Below, piece after piece: positions 53,166 to 63,624 of a stretch of 64,000 nt of DNA. Below the pieces are notes generated by a model, which was not told where the DNA came from, did no database searches, and saw only the letters and a program-made list of their open reading frames with translations. A program made the translations under genes and the position numbers. The stretch comes from Deltaproteobacteria bacterium. Its GTDB lineage: Bacteria; Myxococcota_A; Polyangia; Haliangiales; Haliangiaceae. Numbering within the stretch: the stretch's first letter is position 1; each line of letters starts with the position of its first letter. The DNA lies in contig JANXOM010000072.1 of NCBI GenBank assembly GCA_025353585.1, positions 1 to 64,000 on the forward strand, in the 5' to 3' direction.

Positions 53166-53978
53166 ATGAAGGAGATGAGCACCATCACCCCGCGAAACCT
53201 CGCCGTCGACCTCCAGGGAGTGCCCCGCGCCTGGTTGGCGGACAACGCCGTCGCGACCGCCATCGCGAACGGCGTCAACATGCTGTTCCCCGCCGGCGAG
53301 CGCTTCTTCGTGCGCTCGGTGAAGTACTTCTCCGACGACCTCGCCGACCCCGTCCTCCGCGCCCAGGTGAAGGGCTTTTTCGGCCAGGAGGGCCGCCACG
53401 CGCGCGAGCACGATCGCTTCAACGACGTGATGCGCCAGCAGGGCTTCGAGATCGACAAGTTCCTCACCTTCTTCGAGCGCTCGATGAAGGCGATGGAAAC
53501 GGCGGTGCACCCGAAGCTTCGCCTCGCCACCACCGCCGCCGCCGAGCACTTCACGGCCATCATGGCCGAGGGCGCCTTCACCCGCGGCAACCTCGACGAC
53601 GCTGACCCGCGCATGCGCATGCTCCTAGCCTGGCACGCCGCCGAGGAGATCGAGCACAAGGCCGTCGCGTTCGATGTCCTCCAGCAAGTGGATCCGTCGT
53701 ATGCGCTGCGCGTGGCTGGCCTCGCGCTCGCCACCTCCTTCCTCGCCGGCTACTGGCTCATCGCCGCGCGCATGCTGCTCGTGCAGCAGGGCTACACCTG
53801 GCGCCGCGCGGTCGCCGAGCTGAAGAGCGTCAAGAGCGATCCCATCTTCAAGCGCGTGTTCGTCGCTGGCATCCGGTCGTACCTGCGGCGCGACTTCCAT
53901 CCGAACGACCACGACCAGAGCACGCTGGCCGAGACCTGGTTCGCCGAGCGCGGCCTCGCGATGCCAGAGGCGGCGTAG
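53166..53978 (+). CDS. PF10118-type metal-dependent hydrolase
   Basis: The 270-residue protein matches PF10118 (predicted metal-dependent hydrolase): NMLFPAGERFFVRSVK, GFFGQEGRHAREHDRFN, AAAEHFTAIM and WHAAEEIEHKAVAFDV, which are repeated Glu/His pairs of a ferritin-like helical bundle with a dimetal site. A hydrophobic segment (VAGLALATSFLAGYWLIAA) lies near residue 190. ATG 53166 or the internal ATG at 53175 are possible starts. It is probably co-transcribed with the SDR gene 8 bp downstream, under TetR control; this pair suggests a lipid-like substrate. Confidence 0.9.
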   Translation: MKEMSTITPRNLAVDLQGVPRAWLADNAVATAIANGVNMLFPAGERFFVRSVKYFSDDLADPVLRAQVKGFFGQEGRHAREHDRFNDVMRQQGFEIDKFLTFFERSMKAMETAVHPKLRLATTAAAEHFTAIMAEGAFTRGNLDDADPRMRMLLAWHAAEEIEHKAVAFDVLQQVDPSYALRVAGLALATSFLAGYWLIAARMLLVQQGYTWRRAVAELKSVKSDPIFKRVFVAGIRSYLRRDFHPNDHDQSTLAETWFAERGLAMPEAA

Positions 53979-53985
53979 TTCCGCC

Positions 53986-54798
53986 ATGGGGAACGGACTC
54001 GACGGCAAGATCTGTGTCGTCACCGGCGCGGGCAGCGGCATCGGTCGCGCCACCGCCCACCTGTTCGCCGACGCCGGCGCGCTCGTGGCGCTCTGCGACA
54101 TCGACGCCGGCCGCGGCGCCGCGGTCGCCGCGGAGCTCGGCGACCGCGCCCTCCTCGCGCAGACGGTCGACGTCTCCGACCGCGAGCAGATGCGCGCCTT
54201 CGCGGCCGCCGTGCACGCCGAGGTCCCGGCGGCCGACGTCATCGTCAACAACGCCGGCGTCGCCGTCGGCGCGAGCTTCCTCGACACCAGCCTCGACGAT
54301 TGGGACTGGCTGCTCGGCGTCAACCTTCGCGGCGTGGTCCACGGCTGTCACTTCTTCCTCCCGAACATGGTGAAGCAGCGCCGCGGCTCGGTGATCAACC
54401 TCTCCAGCGTGCTCGGCGTCTTCCCCGCGCCGGGGGTGTCCGCGTACGTCGCGAGCAAGTTCGCGGTGCTCGGTATGTCGCAGAGCATGCGCGCCGAGCT
54501 CGCGCCGCATGGGGTCGGCGTCACCGCGATCTGCCCGGGCCTCATCGCGACGCAGATCGTCGCCGATGGCCGCATGCAGGGCGGCATCGGCACCCGCAAG
54601 CAGAGCGTGGCCCACGCGTTCGCCACGCGCGGCATCGCCCCCGCGAAGGTCGCGGCCGCCATCCTCGACAGCGTCCGCACGAACCCCGCCATCCGCCCGG
54701 TGGGCTACGACGGCTGGGCGCTCGCCGCGCTGCACCGGCTCGCGCCCCGGGCCACGCAACGCCTCGGCGCCGTGCTGTCCCGCCGCATGGGCGTGTAA
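53986..54798 (+). CDS. Short-chain dehydrogenase/reductase
   Basis: The 270-residue protein is a classical SDR: the NAD(P) motif VVTGAGSGIGRATA, DID after the second strand, NNAGVAVG, catalytic Ser in NLSSVLG and the YVASK active-site pair (YxxxK), then CPGLIATQI. It oxidises or reduces an alcohol/ketone with NAD(P). It follows the PF10118 gene closely and is followed by the sigma factor 9 bp later, though that may be a separate unit. The substrate is unknown. Confidence 0.93.
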   Translation: MGNGLDGKICVVTGAGSGIGRATAHLFADAGALVALCDIDAGRGAAVAAELGDRALLAQTVDVSDREQMRAFAAAVHAEVPAADVIVNNAGVAVGASFLDTSLDDWDWLLGVNLRGVVHGCHFFLPNMVKQRRGSVINLSSVLGVFPAPGVSAYVASKFAVLGMSQSMRAELAPHGVGVTAICPGLIATQIVADGRMQGGIGTRKQSVAHAFATRGIAPAKVAAAILDSVRTNPAIRPVGYDGWALAALHRLAPRATQRLGAVLSRRMGV

Positions 54799-54807
54799 CA
54801 CTCGGGC

Positions 54808-55491
54808 GTGGCCGAGCCCACACCGTCCCCCGACCTCGCGCTCGCGCAGGCCGCCGCCGCCGGCGCCGCGGCGGCTGTCGTGGCGATCGACCGCCGGCTG
54901 GCCGAGCAGGTCCGCGGCGTCGTGCGCAAGCTCGGCGAGTCCGCGAGCTTCGGCGATGACCTCGTGTCCGCGCTGCGGACGCACCTGCTCGTTCCGCGCG
55001 GCGGCGAGCCGGCGCGGATCGCCGGCTATACGGGCGCCGGGCCCCTCGACGGCTGGCTCCGCGTCACCGCCATGCGCGAGGCCGTGCGCGCGCGAAAGAA
55101 GCTCGCCGCCCATGCGACCCCGGCCGCGGCGCTCGCCGATCTCCCCGCCGACGTGGCGCCCGAGCTCGACTACCTCAAGGCGGCCTACCGCGAGCCGGTG
55201 CGCGCCGCGCTGCGCGTCGCGCTCGGCACGCTCGACGATCGCCAGCAGAGCTTGATCCGCCTCCATTACGGCGACGGCATCGGCGTCGAGCGGCTCGGCA
55301 TCATGTACCGCGTGCACTTCTCCACGATCTCGCGCTGGATCGCCGCGGCGCGCACCCAGCTGTTCGACGAGACCCGGCGGGCCGTGTCTGCCTCGCTGGG
55401 CGTCGACCCCGCCGAGTTCGCGGAGATCATGGGGCTCGTGCAGAGCCGGCTCGATCTGACGATCAGCCTGTTCGCGCGCGCGCCGGCCTGA
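54808..55491 (+). CDS. Sigma70-family factor resembling the Myxococcales gmx1 family
   Basis: The 227-residue protein has the shape of the sigma-70 factors found in Myxococcales (TIGR03001/gmx1-like): a sigma2-like helical part (GDDLVSALRTHLLV, GPLDGWLRVTAMREAVRARKK) and a sigma4 HTH (LDDRQQSLIRLHYGDGIGVERLGIMY, HFSTISRWIAAARTQL). It should direct RNA polymerase to a limited promoter set. GTG 54808 is the start. In these genomes such factors are often next to Ser/Thr kinases, as here, with one lipoprotein gene between. The kinase has a zinc-finger-like N-terminus that could act as anti-sigma. Confidence 0.85.
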   Translation: MAEPTPSPDLALAQAAAAGAAAAVVAIDRRLAEQVRGVVRKLGESASFGDDLVSALRTHLLVPRGGEPARIAGYTGAGPLDGWLRVTAMREAVRARKKLAAHATPAAALADLPADVAPELDYLKAAYREPVRAALRVALGTLDDRQQSLIRLHYGDGIGVERLGIMYRVHFSTISRWIAAARTQLFDETRRAVSASLGVDPAEFAEIMGLVQSRLDLTISLFARAPA

Positions 55492-55589
55492 CGCGGTCCG
55501 CCGCGTCGCGATCTTTTTCTGCAAAGACGCGCGGGTCGCGACTCATGGGGTGCGGGCCGAATTTACCGGCCCCGGAAAAAGGCCCTCCC

Positions 55590-55961
55590 ATGACCCGTCT
55601 CGGTTCCTCGTCTCGCATCTCCCTGGCCGTCGCGGCCGCGCTCGCCTGTAGCGCCGGCTGCCACGCCTCGACCCAGGCGAAGTTCGTCATCCCGTCGAGC
55701 GCGCAGCTCGCCGTCAACGGCCAGCCCGTCACCGTCGGCGCGGATGGCACCGCGACCATGTCCGCGTTCGGCTGGGGCGGGGCGAGCTACACGCTCACCC
55801 GGAACGGCAAGACCGTCCGCGAGGGGAAGCTCGACACGAAGTTCCGGCCGATCTCGATCTTCTGGCCGCCGTTCGGGCTCGCGTACGTGCCGATGGGGCT
55901 CGACGACGCGAAGACCTACGACCTCACGAGATCCGACGCGAGCAGAACGTCAGGAAAGTAG
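55590..55961 (+). CDS. Small lipoprotein of unknown function
   Basis: From ATG 55590 the product has 123 residues with a lipoprotein signal (LAVAAALACSAGC). The mature protein is beta-rich (FVIPSSAQLAVNGQPVTV, GGASYTLTRNGKTVREG) and ends with a short hydrophobic segment (FWPPFGLAYVPMG). No catalytic motif is visible. It sits between the sigma factor and the kinase gene and ends 2 bp before the kinase start, so it may be part of the same unit. Confidence 0.78.
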   Translation: MTRLGSSSRISLAVAAALACSAGCHASTQAKFVIPSSAQLAVNGQPVTVGADGTATMSAFGWGGASYTLTRNGKTVREGKLDTKFRPISIFWPPFGLAYVPMGLDDAKTYDLTRSDASRTSGK

Positions 55962-55963
55962 CT

Positions 55964-58585
55964 GTGCCGACCCGGCGGCCCGGGCATGCTCACGCGGTGG
56001 CGTGCCTCGACGCGGACGTGATGCTCGGGTTCGTCGAGGGCCGCCTCGATCCCGATGCGCTCGGCCGCACCGACGCGCACCTGGCGAGCTGCGCGGACTG
56101 CCGCGAGGTGATCGCGGCGCTGGCCTCCGGATCGGAGCCCGCGGCGGACCCGCCGGTCGCCGAGGGCAGCCGCGTCGGGCGCTACGTCCTCCTCGAGACC
56201 ATCGGGCGCGGCGCGATGGGCGTCGTCCACGCCGCGTGGGATCCCGAGCTCGACCGCCGGATCGCGATCAAGCTCGTCCGCGCGGAGCTCGGGGCGGATG
56301 CGGAGGTCGTGCGCCGGCGGCTCTCGCGCGAGGCGAAGGCGATCGCGAAGCTCGCGCACCCGAACGTCGTCGCGGTCCACGATGTCGGCGAGCTCGCCGA
56401 CGGCGTGTTCATCGCGATGGAGTATGTCGACGGCACCACGCTCGCCGCGTGGCGCAGCGAGCCGCGTCCGGCCGACGAGGTCATCGCCGCGTTCGCGCAG
56501 GCCGCGCGCGGGCTGGCCGCCGCCCACGCGGCCGGGCTCGTTCATCGCGACGTCAAGCCGAGCAACCTGCTCGTCGGCCGCGATGGCCGCGTGCGCGTCG
56601 GTGACTTCGGCCTCGCGCGCGGGACGGGCGAGGCCGGAGCGAACGGCGGTGCGGTCGCGGGCGACCCCGCGGGGACCGCCGCCGGCGTGCTCGCCGGCAC
56701 GCCGCTCTACATGGCGCCCGAGGCGTTCGCCGGCGCCCCGGCCGACGCGCGGAGCGACCAATATGGCTTCGCTGCGTCGCTCTACGAGGTGCTCGCGGGC
56801 GTGGCGCCGTTCGCGGGGCGCACCGTCGACGAGCTCCGACGCGCGAAGGCGAACGCGACCCTCGTGGCGCCGGCCCGGCGAGTGCCGCCGCGGATCCTCG
56901 TCGCGCTCCGCCGCGCGCTCGCCCCGGATCCCGCCGCGCGCTGGCCGGCGATGACGGCGCTCGCGGACCGGCTGGCCGCGCACGGCCACCGGCAGCGGCG
57001 CTGGGCGCTCGCGGGCGGCGTGGCCGTCGTCGTCCTGGCGGTCGGGGGGAGCGTCGCGGTGTCCGCGCGCCAGGCGGCGGACGACCCGTGCGGCGGCGGG
57101 GGCGAGCGCATCGCCGACACGTGGAGCCCGGCCCGCGCGGCCGCCGTCACCGCTGGCGCCGGCGAGCGCGCCGTGCCGACGCTCGATGCGTACGCCCGCG
57201 CCTGGATCGCCGACCACCGCCGCGTCTGCGAGGCGACCCGCATCGACGGCGAGCAGTCCGAGGCGCTGCTCGACATCCGCATGAGCTGCCTCGACGCCCG
57301 CCGACGCGCGCTCGGTGCGCTCGTCGACGTCTTCGCCACGCGCGCCGATCCGACCACGCGCCAGAACGCCGTCGCCGCGGCCGGCGCGCTCGAGCCTGTC
57401 AGTGATTGCGACGCGGTGACGCGGCTCGCGATCATCGCCGCGCCGCCGCCGCTCCAGCTCGGCGCGATCGCCGCGGCTGAGGCGCGCGTGGATACCGCGG
57501 AGGCGCTCGAGCGCGCGGGCCAGCTCGCCGACGCGCAGGCCGCGCTCGCCGAGGTCCGGGGCCAGGGCTACGCCACGCTGACGGCGCGGCTCGAGCTCCT
57601 GCGCGGCAAGCTCGCCGAGGAGCTCGGCGACCTGAAGGCGTCGGAGGTCGCGCTGCACGCGGCCGCCCAGGCCGCGGCCGAGGCGCGCGATGACGTGACG
57701 GCGGCGCGCGCGTGGACGCTGCTCGTCGGGGCGGTGGGCTACCTCGACAACCGCCCGGCCGAGGGCCTCGCGCTCGCGCAGGTCGCGGATGCAGCCGTGG
57801 CGCGGGCCGGCGCGGAGGACGCGCTCGTCGCCGAGCTCGCCAGCATGCGCGGCCTCGTGTACGACGCCCAGGGCAAGTTCCCCGCGGCCAAGGCGGCGCA
57901 CGAGCGCGCGCTCGCGATCCGCGAGCGGCTCGGCGCGGACGATCTCGAGGTCGCGCAGGTCCTCGACAACCTCGGCGCGGTGGTGCTCCAGCAAGGCCAG
58001 CTCGCCGACGCGAGCCGCATGTACACGCGCGCGCTCGCGATCCGGCGCCGGCTCCTCGGCGAGGAGCATCCGGACGTGGCCGCGTCGTGGAACTCGCTCG
58101 GCGCCGCGCAGCGCGCGCTCGGGCAGCTCGAGGACGCGCGGACGAGCTACGAGCGCGCCTCCACGCTCTTCCGCGCCGAGCTCGGTGCCGCCCACCCGAA
58201 CGTCGCGGCCGCGTTCGTCAACCTCGGGAACCTCGAGCGCGACACGCATCACCTCGACGCCGCCGAAGCTCACTTCGCCGCCGCGATCGCCATCTGGCAG
58301 AAGCTCGACGCGAAGACCTACGCCGCCGACATCGGGACGGCGACGGGCGGCCTTGGCAACGTGGCCTACGCGCGCGGCGATCGCGACCTCGCCGAGACCC
58401 GGCTCCGCGCGGCGCTCGCGCTCCTCGAAGGCGCGCTCGGCAAGGCGCACCCGCGGCTCGCGACGCAGCTCGAGAACCTGGCGACCATCGAGGACGACCG
58501 CGGCCATCACGCCGCCGCCGCCGCCCTGCGCGCCCGGGCCTCGGCGCTGCAGGCCGCCGCCAGCCCCCGACCGGCGAGGCCGTGA
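55964..58585 (+). CDS. Ser/Thr kinase with N-terminal zinc-finger-like and C-terminal TPR domains
   Basis: The 873-residue protein starts (GTG 55964, or GTG 55997) with a putative anti-sigma-type zinc-finger (DAHLASCADCREV, HxxxCxxC, residues about 35-50). The kinase domain (about 70-335) has IGRGAMGVVH, AIKLVR, HRDVKPSNLL, DFGLAR and GTPLYMAPEA. A transmembrane segment (WALAGGVAVVVLAVGGSVAV) and an all-helical TPR-type part with LGEEHPDVAASWNSLG and LGAAHPNVAAAFVNLG follow. With the upstream sigma factor this makes a plausible kinase-regulated sigma system. Long ORFs in the other frames here are shadows. Confidence 0.92.
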   Translation: MPTRRPGHAHAVACLDADVMLGFVEGRLDPDALGRTDAHLASCADCREVIAALASGSEPAADPPVAEGSRVGRYVLLETIGRGAMGVVHAAWDPELDRRIAIKLVRAELGADAEVVRRRLSREAKAIAKLAHPNVVAVHDVGELADGVFIAMEYVDGTTLAAWRSEPRPADEVIAAFAQAARGLAAAHAAGLVHRDVKPSNLLVGRDGRVRVGDFGLARGTGEAGANGGAVAGDPAGTAAGVLAGTPLYMAPEAFAGAPADARSDQYGFAASLYEVLAGVAPFAGRTVDELRRAKANATLVAPARRVPPRILVALRRALAPDPAARWPAMTALADRLAAHGHRQRRWALAGGVAVVVLAVGGSVAVSARQAADDPCGGGGERIADTWSPARAAAVTAGAGERAVPTLDAYARAWIADHRRVCEATRIDGEQSEALLDIRMSCLDARRRALGALVDVFATRADPTTRQNAVAAAGALEPVSDCDAVTRLAIIAAPPPLQLGAIAAAEARVDTAEALERAGQLADAQAALAEVRGQGYATLTARLELLRGKLAEELGDLKASEVALHAAAQAAAEARDDVTAARAWTLLVGAVGYLDNRPAEGLALAQVADAAVARAGAEDALVAELASMRGLVYDAQGKFPAAKAAHERALAIRERLGADDLEVAQVLDNLGAVVLQQGQLADASRMYTRALAIRRRLLGEEHPDVAASWNSLGAAQRALGQLEDARTSYERASTLFRAELGAAHPNVAAAFVNLGNLERDTHHLDAAEAHFAAAIAIWQKLDAKTYAADIGTATGGLGNVAYARGDRDLAETRLRAALALLEGALGKAHPRLATQLENLATIEDDRGHHAAAAALRARASALQAAASPRPARP

Positions 58586-58658
58586 CGACGGCGTTGCGGG
58601 CGACGCGGCGCGATCGCGGGGTCGACTCGGACGAACCCTGGGGTTAAGGTCGCCGCCC

Positions 58659-59645
58659 ATGAAGCTCGCGACGCTCCGCGATGGCACCCGCGATGGCCGG
58701 CTCCTCGTCGTCCGCCGCGATGGCGAGGCCGGCACCGTGTCGCACGCGTGGCGCACCCTGCAGGCCGCGCTCGATGACTGGGAGCGCGCCGAGCCCGAGC
58801 TGCGCAAGCTGGCCGCGGCCCTCGACGGTGGCAGCATCGAGGCCACGCCGATCGATCCGATCACGCTCGCCGCGCCGCTGCCGCGCGCCTACGAGTGGGT
58901 GGATGGCTCCGCGTACCTCAACCACGTGCGCCTGGTCCGCAAGGCGCGTAACGCCGAGCCCCCGCCGACGCTCGAGACCGATCCGCTCGTCTACCAGGGC
59001 GGCTCGAGTGACCTGCTCGGCCCGCGCGACGCGATCGAGCTCGTCGATCCGGCGTGGGGCCTCGACTACGAGTCCGAGGTCGCCGTCATCCTCGGTGACA
59101 CGCCGCTCGGCACCACCGCCGCCACCGCGGGTGCGCACGTGCGGCTCGTCCTCCTCGCGAACGACTGCACGCTCCGGAACCTGGTGCCCGACGAGCTCGC
59201 GAAGAGCTTCGGGTTCTTTCAGAGCAAGCCGGCCACCGCGTTCTCGCCGTTCGCGGTCACACCCGACGAGCTCGGCGGCGCCTGGCGGGACGGCCGCCTC
59301 CACGCGCGCGTCCGCTCCACGTACAACGGCGCGCTGATCGGCGACTGCGACGCCGGCCCCGAGATGCACTTCTCCTTCTTCGATCTGATCGCGCACCTCA
59401 CGCGCACGCGACGCTTCGGCGCCGGCACCGTCGTCGGCAGCGGCACCGTCTCCAACGCCGATCGGGCGCGGGGCGTGTCGTGCCTCGCGGAGCGCCGCAT
59501 GATCGAGATCATCGAGACCGGCAAGCCCGCCACTCCGTTCATGCGCGCCGGCGATCGCATCGAGATCGACGCCGTGTTGCCCGACGGCAGCCGCCCGTTC
59601 GGTGCGATCGATCAGCGCGTCATCGCGGCCGGGAGCAACGCATGA
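58659..59645 (+). CDS. fahA: Fumarylacetoacetate hydrolase (FAH family)
   Basis: The 328-residue enzyme, last step of tyrosine catabolism, hydrolyses fumarylacetoacetate to fumarate and acetoacetate. The metal ligands lie in the family motif DYESEVAVILGD, with LANDCTLRNLVPDEL, KSFGFFQSKPATAFSPF and GSGTVSNADR around. ATG 58659 (MKLATLRDGT) is as in homologues of the short FahA type; the long ORF starting at 57789 is a kinase shadow. The next gene overlaps by 4 bp (ATGA), and the four genes to 62675 form one operon. Confidence 0.95.
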   Translation: MKLATLRDGTRDGRLLVVRRDGEAGTVSHAWRTLQAALDDWERAEPELRKLAAALDGGSIEATPIDPITLAAPLPRAYEWVDGSAYLNHVRLVRKARNAEPPPTLETDPLVYQGGSSDLLGPRDAIELVDPAWGLDYESEVAVILGDTPLGTTAATAGAHVRLVLLANDCTLRNLVPDELAKSFGFFQSKPATAFSPFAVTPDELGGAWRDGRLHARVRSTYNGALIGDCDAGPEMHFSFFDLIAHLTRTRRFGAGTVVGSGTVSNADRARGVSCLAERRMIEIIETGKPATPFMRAGDRIEIDAVLPDGSRPFGAIDQRVIAAGSNA

Positions 59646-60286
59646 AGCTCGTCCTTCACAACTACTGGCGCTCGTCCGCGTCGCAGCGCGTCCGCATCGG
59701 CCTCGGCCTCAAGGGCCTCGCGTTCGAGTACGTCGCCGTCAACATCGTCAAGCGCGACCAGTTCGCGGACGCGTACCGCGCCAAGAATCCGATGGCGCAG
59801 GTCCCGACCCTCGAGCTCACGGAGGACGACGGCACCTGCATCGCCATCACGCAGTCGCTGCCGATCCTCGAGTACCTCGACGAGCGGTTCCCGACGCCGG
59901 CGCTCCTGCCGCGCGAGCCGTACCTCCGCGCGCGCGCCCGCGGCCTCGCCGAGATCGTCAACGCCGGTATCCAGCCGCTGCAAAACCTGTCGACGACGAA
60001 CGCGGTCAAGGCGCTCGGCGGTGACCCGCCGGCGTGGGTGGGGCCGTTCATCGCGAGCGGCCTCGCCGCGTACGCCGCCGCCGCCGCCGACGTGGCCGGC
60101 GCGTTCTCCGTCGGCGATGCGCCCACGATCGCGGACTGCTGCCTCGTGCCGCAGCTCGCGTCGGCGCGTCGCTTCGCCGTCGATTACTCCCACCTCCCGC
60201 TCCTCGCGGACATCGAGGCGCGCTGCCTCGCGTTGCCCGCGTTCGCCGGGGCGGTCCCCGAAGCCCAGCCCGATGCGGTTGCCTAG
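59642..60286 (+). CDS. maiA: Maleylacetoacetate isomerase (zeta-class GST)
   Basis: The 214-residue enzyme isomerises maleylacetoacetate to fumarylacetoacetate with glutathione. It has the zeta-class thioredoxin-like start YWRSSASQRVRIGLGLKG (catalytic Ser in SSxS), NPMAQVPTLE, ITQSLPILEYLDE and the C-terminal GDAPTIADCCLVPQL. The ATG overlaps the fahA stop. The gene order follows the pathway backwards, with hpd and hmgA downstream. Confidence 0.96.
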   Translation: MKLVLHNYWRSSASQRVRIGLGLKGLAFEYVAVNIVKRDQFADAYRAKNPMAQVPTLELTEDDGTCIAITQSLPILEYLDERFPTPALLPREPYLRARARGLAEIVNAGIQPLQNLSTTNAVKALGGDPPAWVGPFIASGLAAYAAAAADVAGAFSVGDAPTIADCCLVPQLASARRFAVDYSHLPLLADIEARCLALPAFAGAVPEAQPDAVA

Positions 60287-60315
60287 GTCTCCTAGGTCTC
60301 GAAGAGGAGTCTCTG

Positions 60316-61487
<1,172 letters not shown>

Positions 61488-61488
<1 letters not shown>

Positions 61489-62675
61489 TGCTCGACCGCA
61501 TGCAGCTCGGCGAGGTGGCGCGCAAGCACCACACGCAGCTGCGCGGGCCGGCGGGCGAGCTGCGCTACGAGGAGGCGTTCACGCGCGACGGCTTCGACGG
61601 ACCGTACTCGCTCCTCTACCACCGGCGCCGGCCCCACACGGTCCGCCTCCACGCCGTCCCGCACGGCTGGAAGGCGCCGCGGCCCGCCCCGGCGGAGGTC
61701 GCCGGGCGCGCCCTGGCGAAGCGGCACTACCGCAGCGGCGAGCTCGCGACCGCACCGAGCGCCGGCGGGGCGCAGATCGACGCCCGCGTCCCGCTGCTGT
61801 TCAACGACGACATCATCATGGGCGTCGTCTTTCCGACCGTCGCCGACCCGGTGTTCATCGCCGACGGCGACGCGGACCAGCTCCTCTACATCCACCGCGG
61901 CGGCGGCACGCTGCACTCGATGCTCGGCGACGTTCACTTCGCGCAGGGCGACTACGTCTATGTCCCGCGCGGGCTGATCCATCGCTTCGCGCCGACGACC
62001 ACCACGGCGCAGCACTGGCTGTGGATGTCCCTCACCGGCGGCGTGCACGTGCCGAAGCAGTGGCGCAACGAGGTCGGCCAGCTGCGCATGGACGCGCCGT
62101 ACTCGCACCGCGACTTCAAGCGCCCCGAATGGAACGGCGACGTCGCCGACGACGGCACGCGCGATCTCGTCGTGCGCCGCGCCGGCGTGTGGCATGGCTT
62201 CCGCTACGGTGACGCGGACGCGCCGTTCGATCTCGTCGGCTGGGACGGCAGCGTCTACCCGTGGGCGTTCCCGATCCTGAACTTCCAGCCGCGCGTCAGC
62301 TCGGTGCACCTGCCGCCGACGTGGCACGGCACGTTCGCCGCGAAGGGGGCGCTCATCTGCAGCTTCGTCCCGCGGCCGCTCGACTTCGCGCCGGACGCGA
62401 TCCCGTGTCCGTACCCGCACAGCTCCACGCACTGTGACGAGTGGATCTTTTACTGCGACGGTAGCTTCACGTCGCGCAAGGGCGTCGGGCCGGGCTCGAT
62501 CTCGCACCACCCGATGGGCGTCCCGCACGGCCCGCACCCGGGCTCGTACGAGGGCTCGATCGGCGCGACGCACACGACGGAGCTCGCGGTGATGGCGGAC
62601 ACGGCCGGGCCGCTCCAGGCGACCGCCGCGGCGCTTGGCATCGAGGACGCGGCGTACCAGGACTCGTTCGTCTGA
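61488..62675 (+). CDS. hmgA: Homogentisate 1,2-dioxygenase
   Basis: The 395-residue cupin enzyme opens the homogentisate ring to maleylacetoacetate. Family motifs are KHHTQLRGPAGELRYEE, VPRGLIHRFAP, WHGTFAAKGALICSFVPR, HCDEWIFYCDGSF (iron site region) and ISHHPMGVPHGPHPGSYE. GTG 61488 overlaps the hpd stop; an ATG at 61500 is also possible. It completes the pathway (hpd, hmgA, maiA, fahA). It ends 7 bp before the convergent lipoprotein gene; no terminator is apparent. Confidence 0.96.
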
Positions 62676-62682
62676 GCGCCGG

Positions 62683-63624
62683 CTAGTTATCCGCGACGAC
62701 GAAGACCCAGTGAAACCGCGTCGTCGTGCCGTGGACGCGGAGGGCGATCTTCGCGCTGACCGGGGTCGTCGTCGGCACGCTGGACGAGACGCCGGCCGCG
62801 GCGGACGCCGTGGTGATGTTGCAGCTGAAGGCGAACGCGTCGCGGCGCTCGACGACCGTGGCGGTCGTCCCGGCGGCGAAGCTGAGGGCTTGCTGCGCGA
62901 AGATGGCCCCGTCGCTCAGCTCGACGAGCGCGACCGACGACGGCGGCCCCGAGCCGCCGTAGGCCTCGCACCCGACCCCATCGGTCGCCGAGATGTCATC
63001 GGAGACGGCGGCGGTGTGGACGGAGTCCCCGGCGGTGAACGCGTCCAGCGTGATGCCAGCGCTCACCGTCTCGTGGCCTGCCGTGGCCGGGGTGATCGTC
63101 ATGTTCCGCACGGCGCCGTTGATGGACGTGCCGACCACGTCGTCGCTGTCCGCGGTCCAGCCTGCGTCCGCCGCCCAGGTCGGCGGGATGCCCGCGTGAA
63201 AGCCCTCGAAGAAGACCACGTGGTCGATCGCGCTATGCGGGTGGGGGTCGCATGCGTCACCGATGCCATCGCCGTCCGTGTCCGCGTTCGCCGCGAACAT
63301 CGGGCACGGATCGCACGCGTCTCCGACGTGATCGCCGTCCTCGTCGAGCTGCGCCGGGTTCGCGACGGCCGGGCAGTTGTCGCGGACGTCGGGCACGCCG
63401 TCGCCGTCCGTGTCGAGCGTGCTCTGGCCATCGGCCGGCGCGTCGGCCGGCGGCGCATCGGGGTCGGCGGTCCCGGGCGGCTCGCAGGCGTACCCTCCGC
63501 CGTGGAGCTGGCAGACCTGGCCCGACGGACACGGCCCGACCGGCGGCGTGCACGGCGCGCCCGGCTGGGCGTGCGGCGAGTAGCAGGCGGCCAGAAGCGC
63601 GGCGAGGAGCGCGGCCCGCATCAT
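62683..63624 (-). CDS. Lipoprotein with thrombospondin type-3-like calcium repeats
   Basis: From ATG 63624 the product has 313 residues with a lipoprotein signal (LLAALLAAC), a Cys-rich segment ([14 protein letters not shown]), and TSP3 calcium repeats ([42 protein letters not shown]). A C-terminal beta-rich domain of about 170 residues ends with [11 protein letters not shown]. The last motif is shared with the upstream neighbour ([10 protein letters not shown]), so the two are tandem paralogues in their C-terminal parts. Its ATG overlaps the neighbour's stop (ATGA). Surface-exposed, calcium-binding; function unknown. Confidence 0.85.
   Translation of the reverse strand: MMRAALLAALLAACYSPHAQPGAPCTPPVGPCPSGQVCQLHGGGYACEPPGTADPDAPPADAPADGQSTLDTDGDGVPDVRDNCPAVANPAQLDEDGDHVGDACDPCPMFAANADTDGDGIGDACDPHPHSAIDHVVFFEGFHAGIPPTWAADAGWTADSDDVVGTSINGAVRNMTITPATAGHETVSAGITLDAFTAGDSVHTAAVSDDISATDGVGCEAYGGSGPPSSVALVELSDGAIFAQQALSFAAGTTATVVERRDAFAFSCNITTASAAAGVSSSVPTTTPVSAKIALRVHGTTTRFHWVFVVADN

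Noticed and set aside
55916-58864. 982-residue minus-strand ORF opposite the zinc-finger kinase
   Set aside because: Same pattern of antisense composition; no domain.
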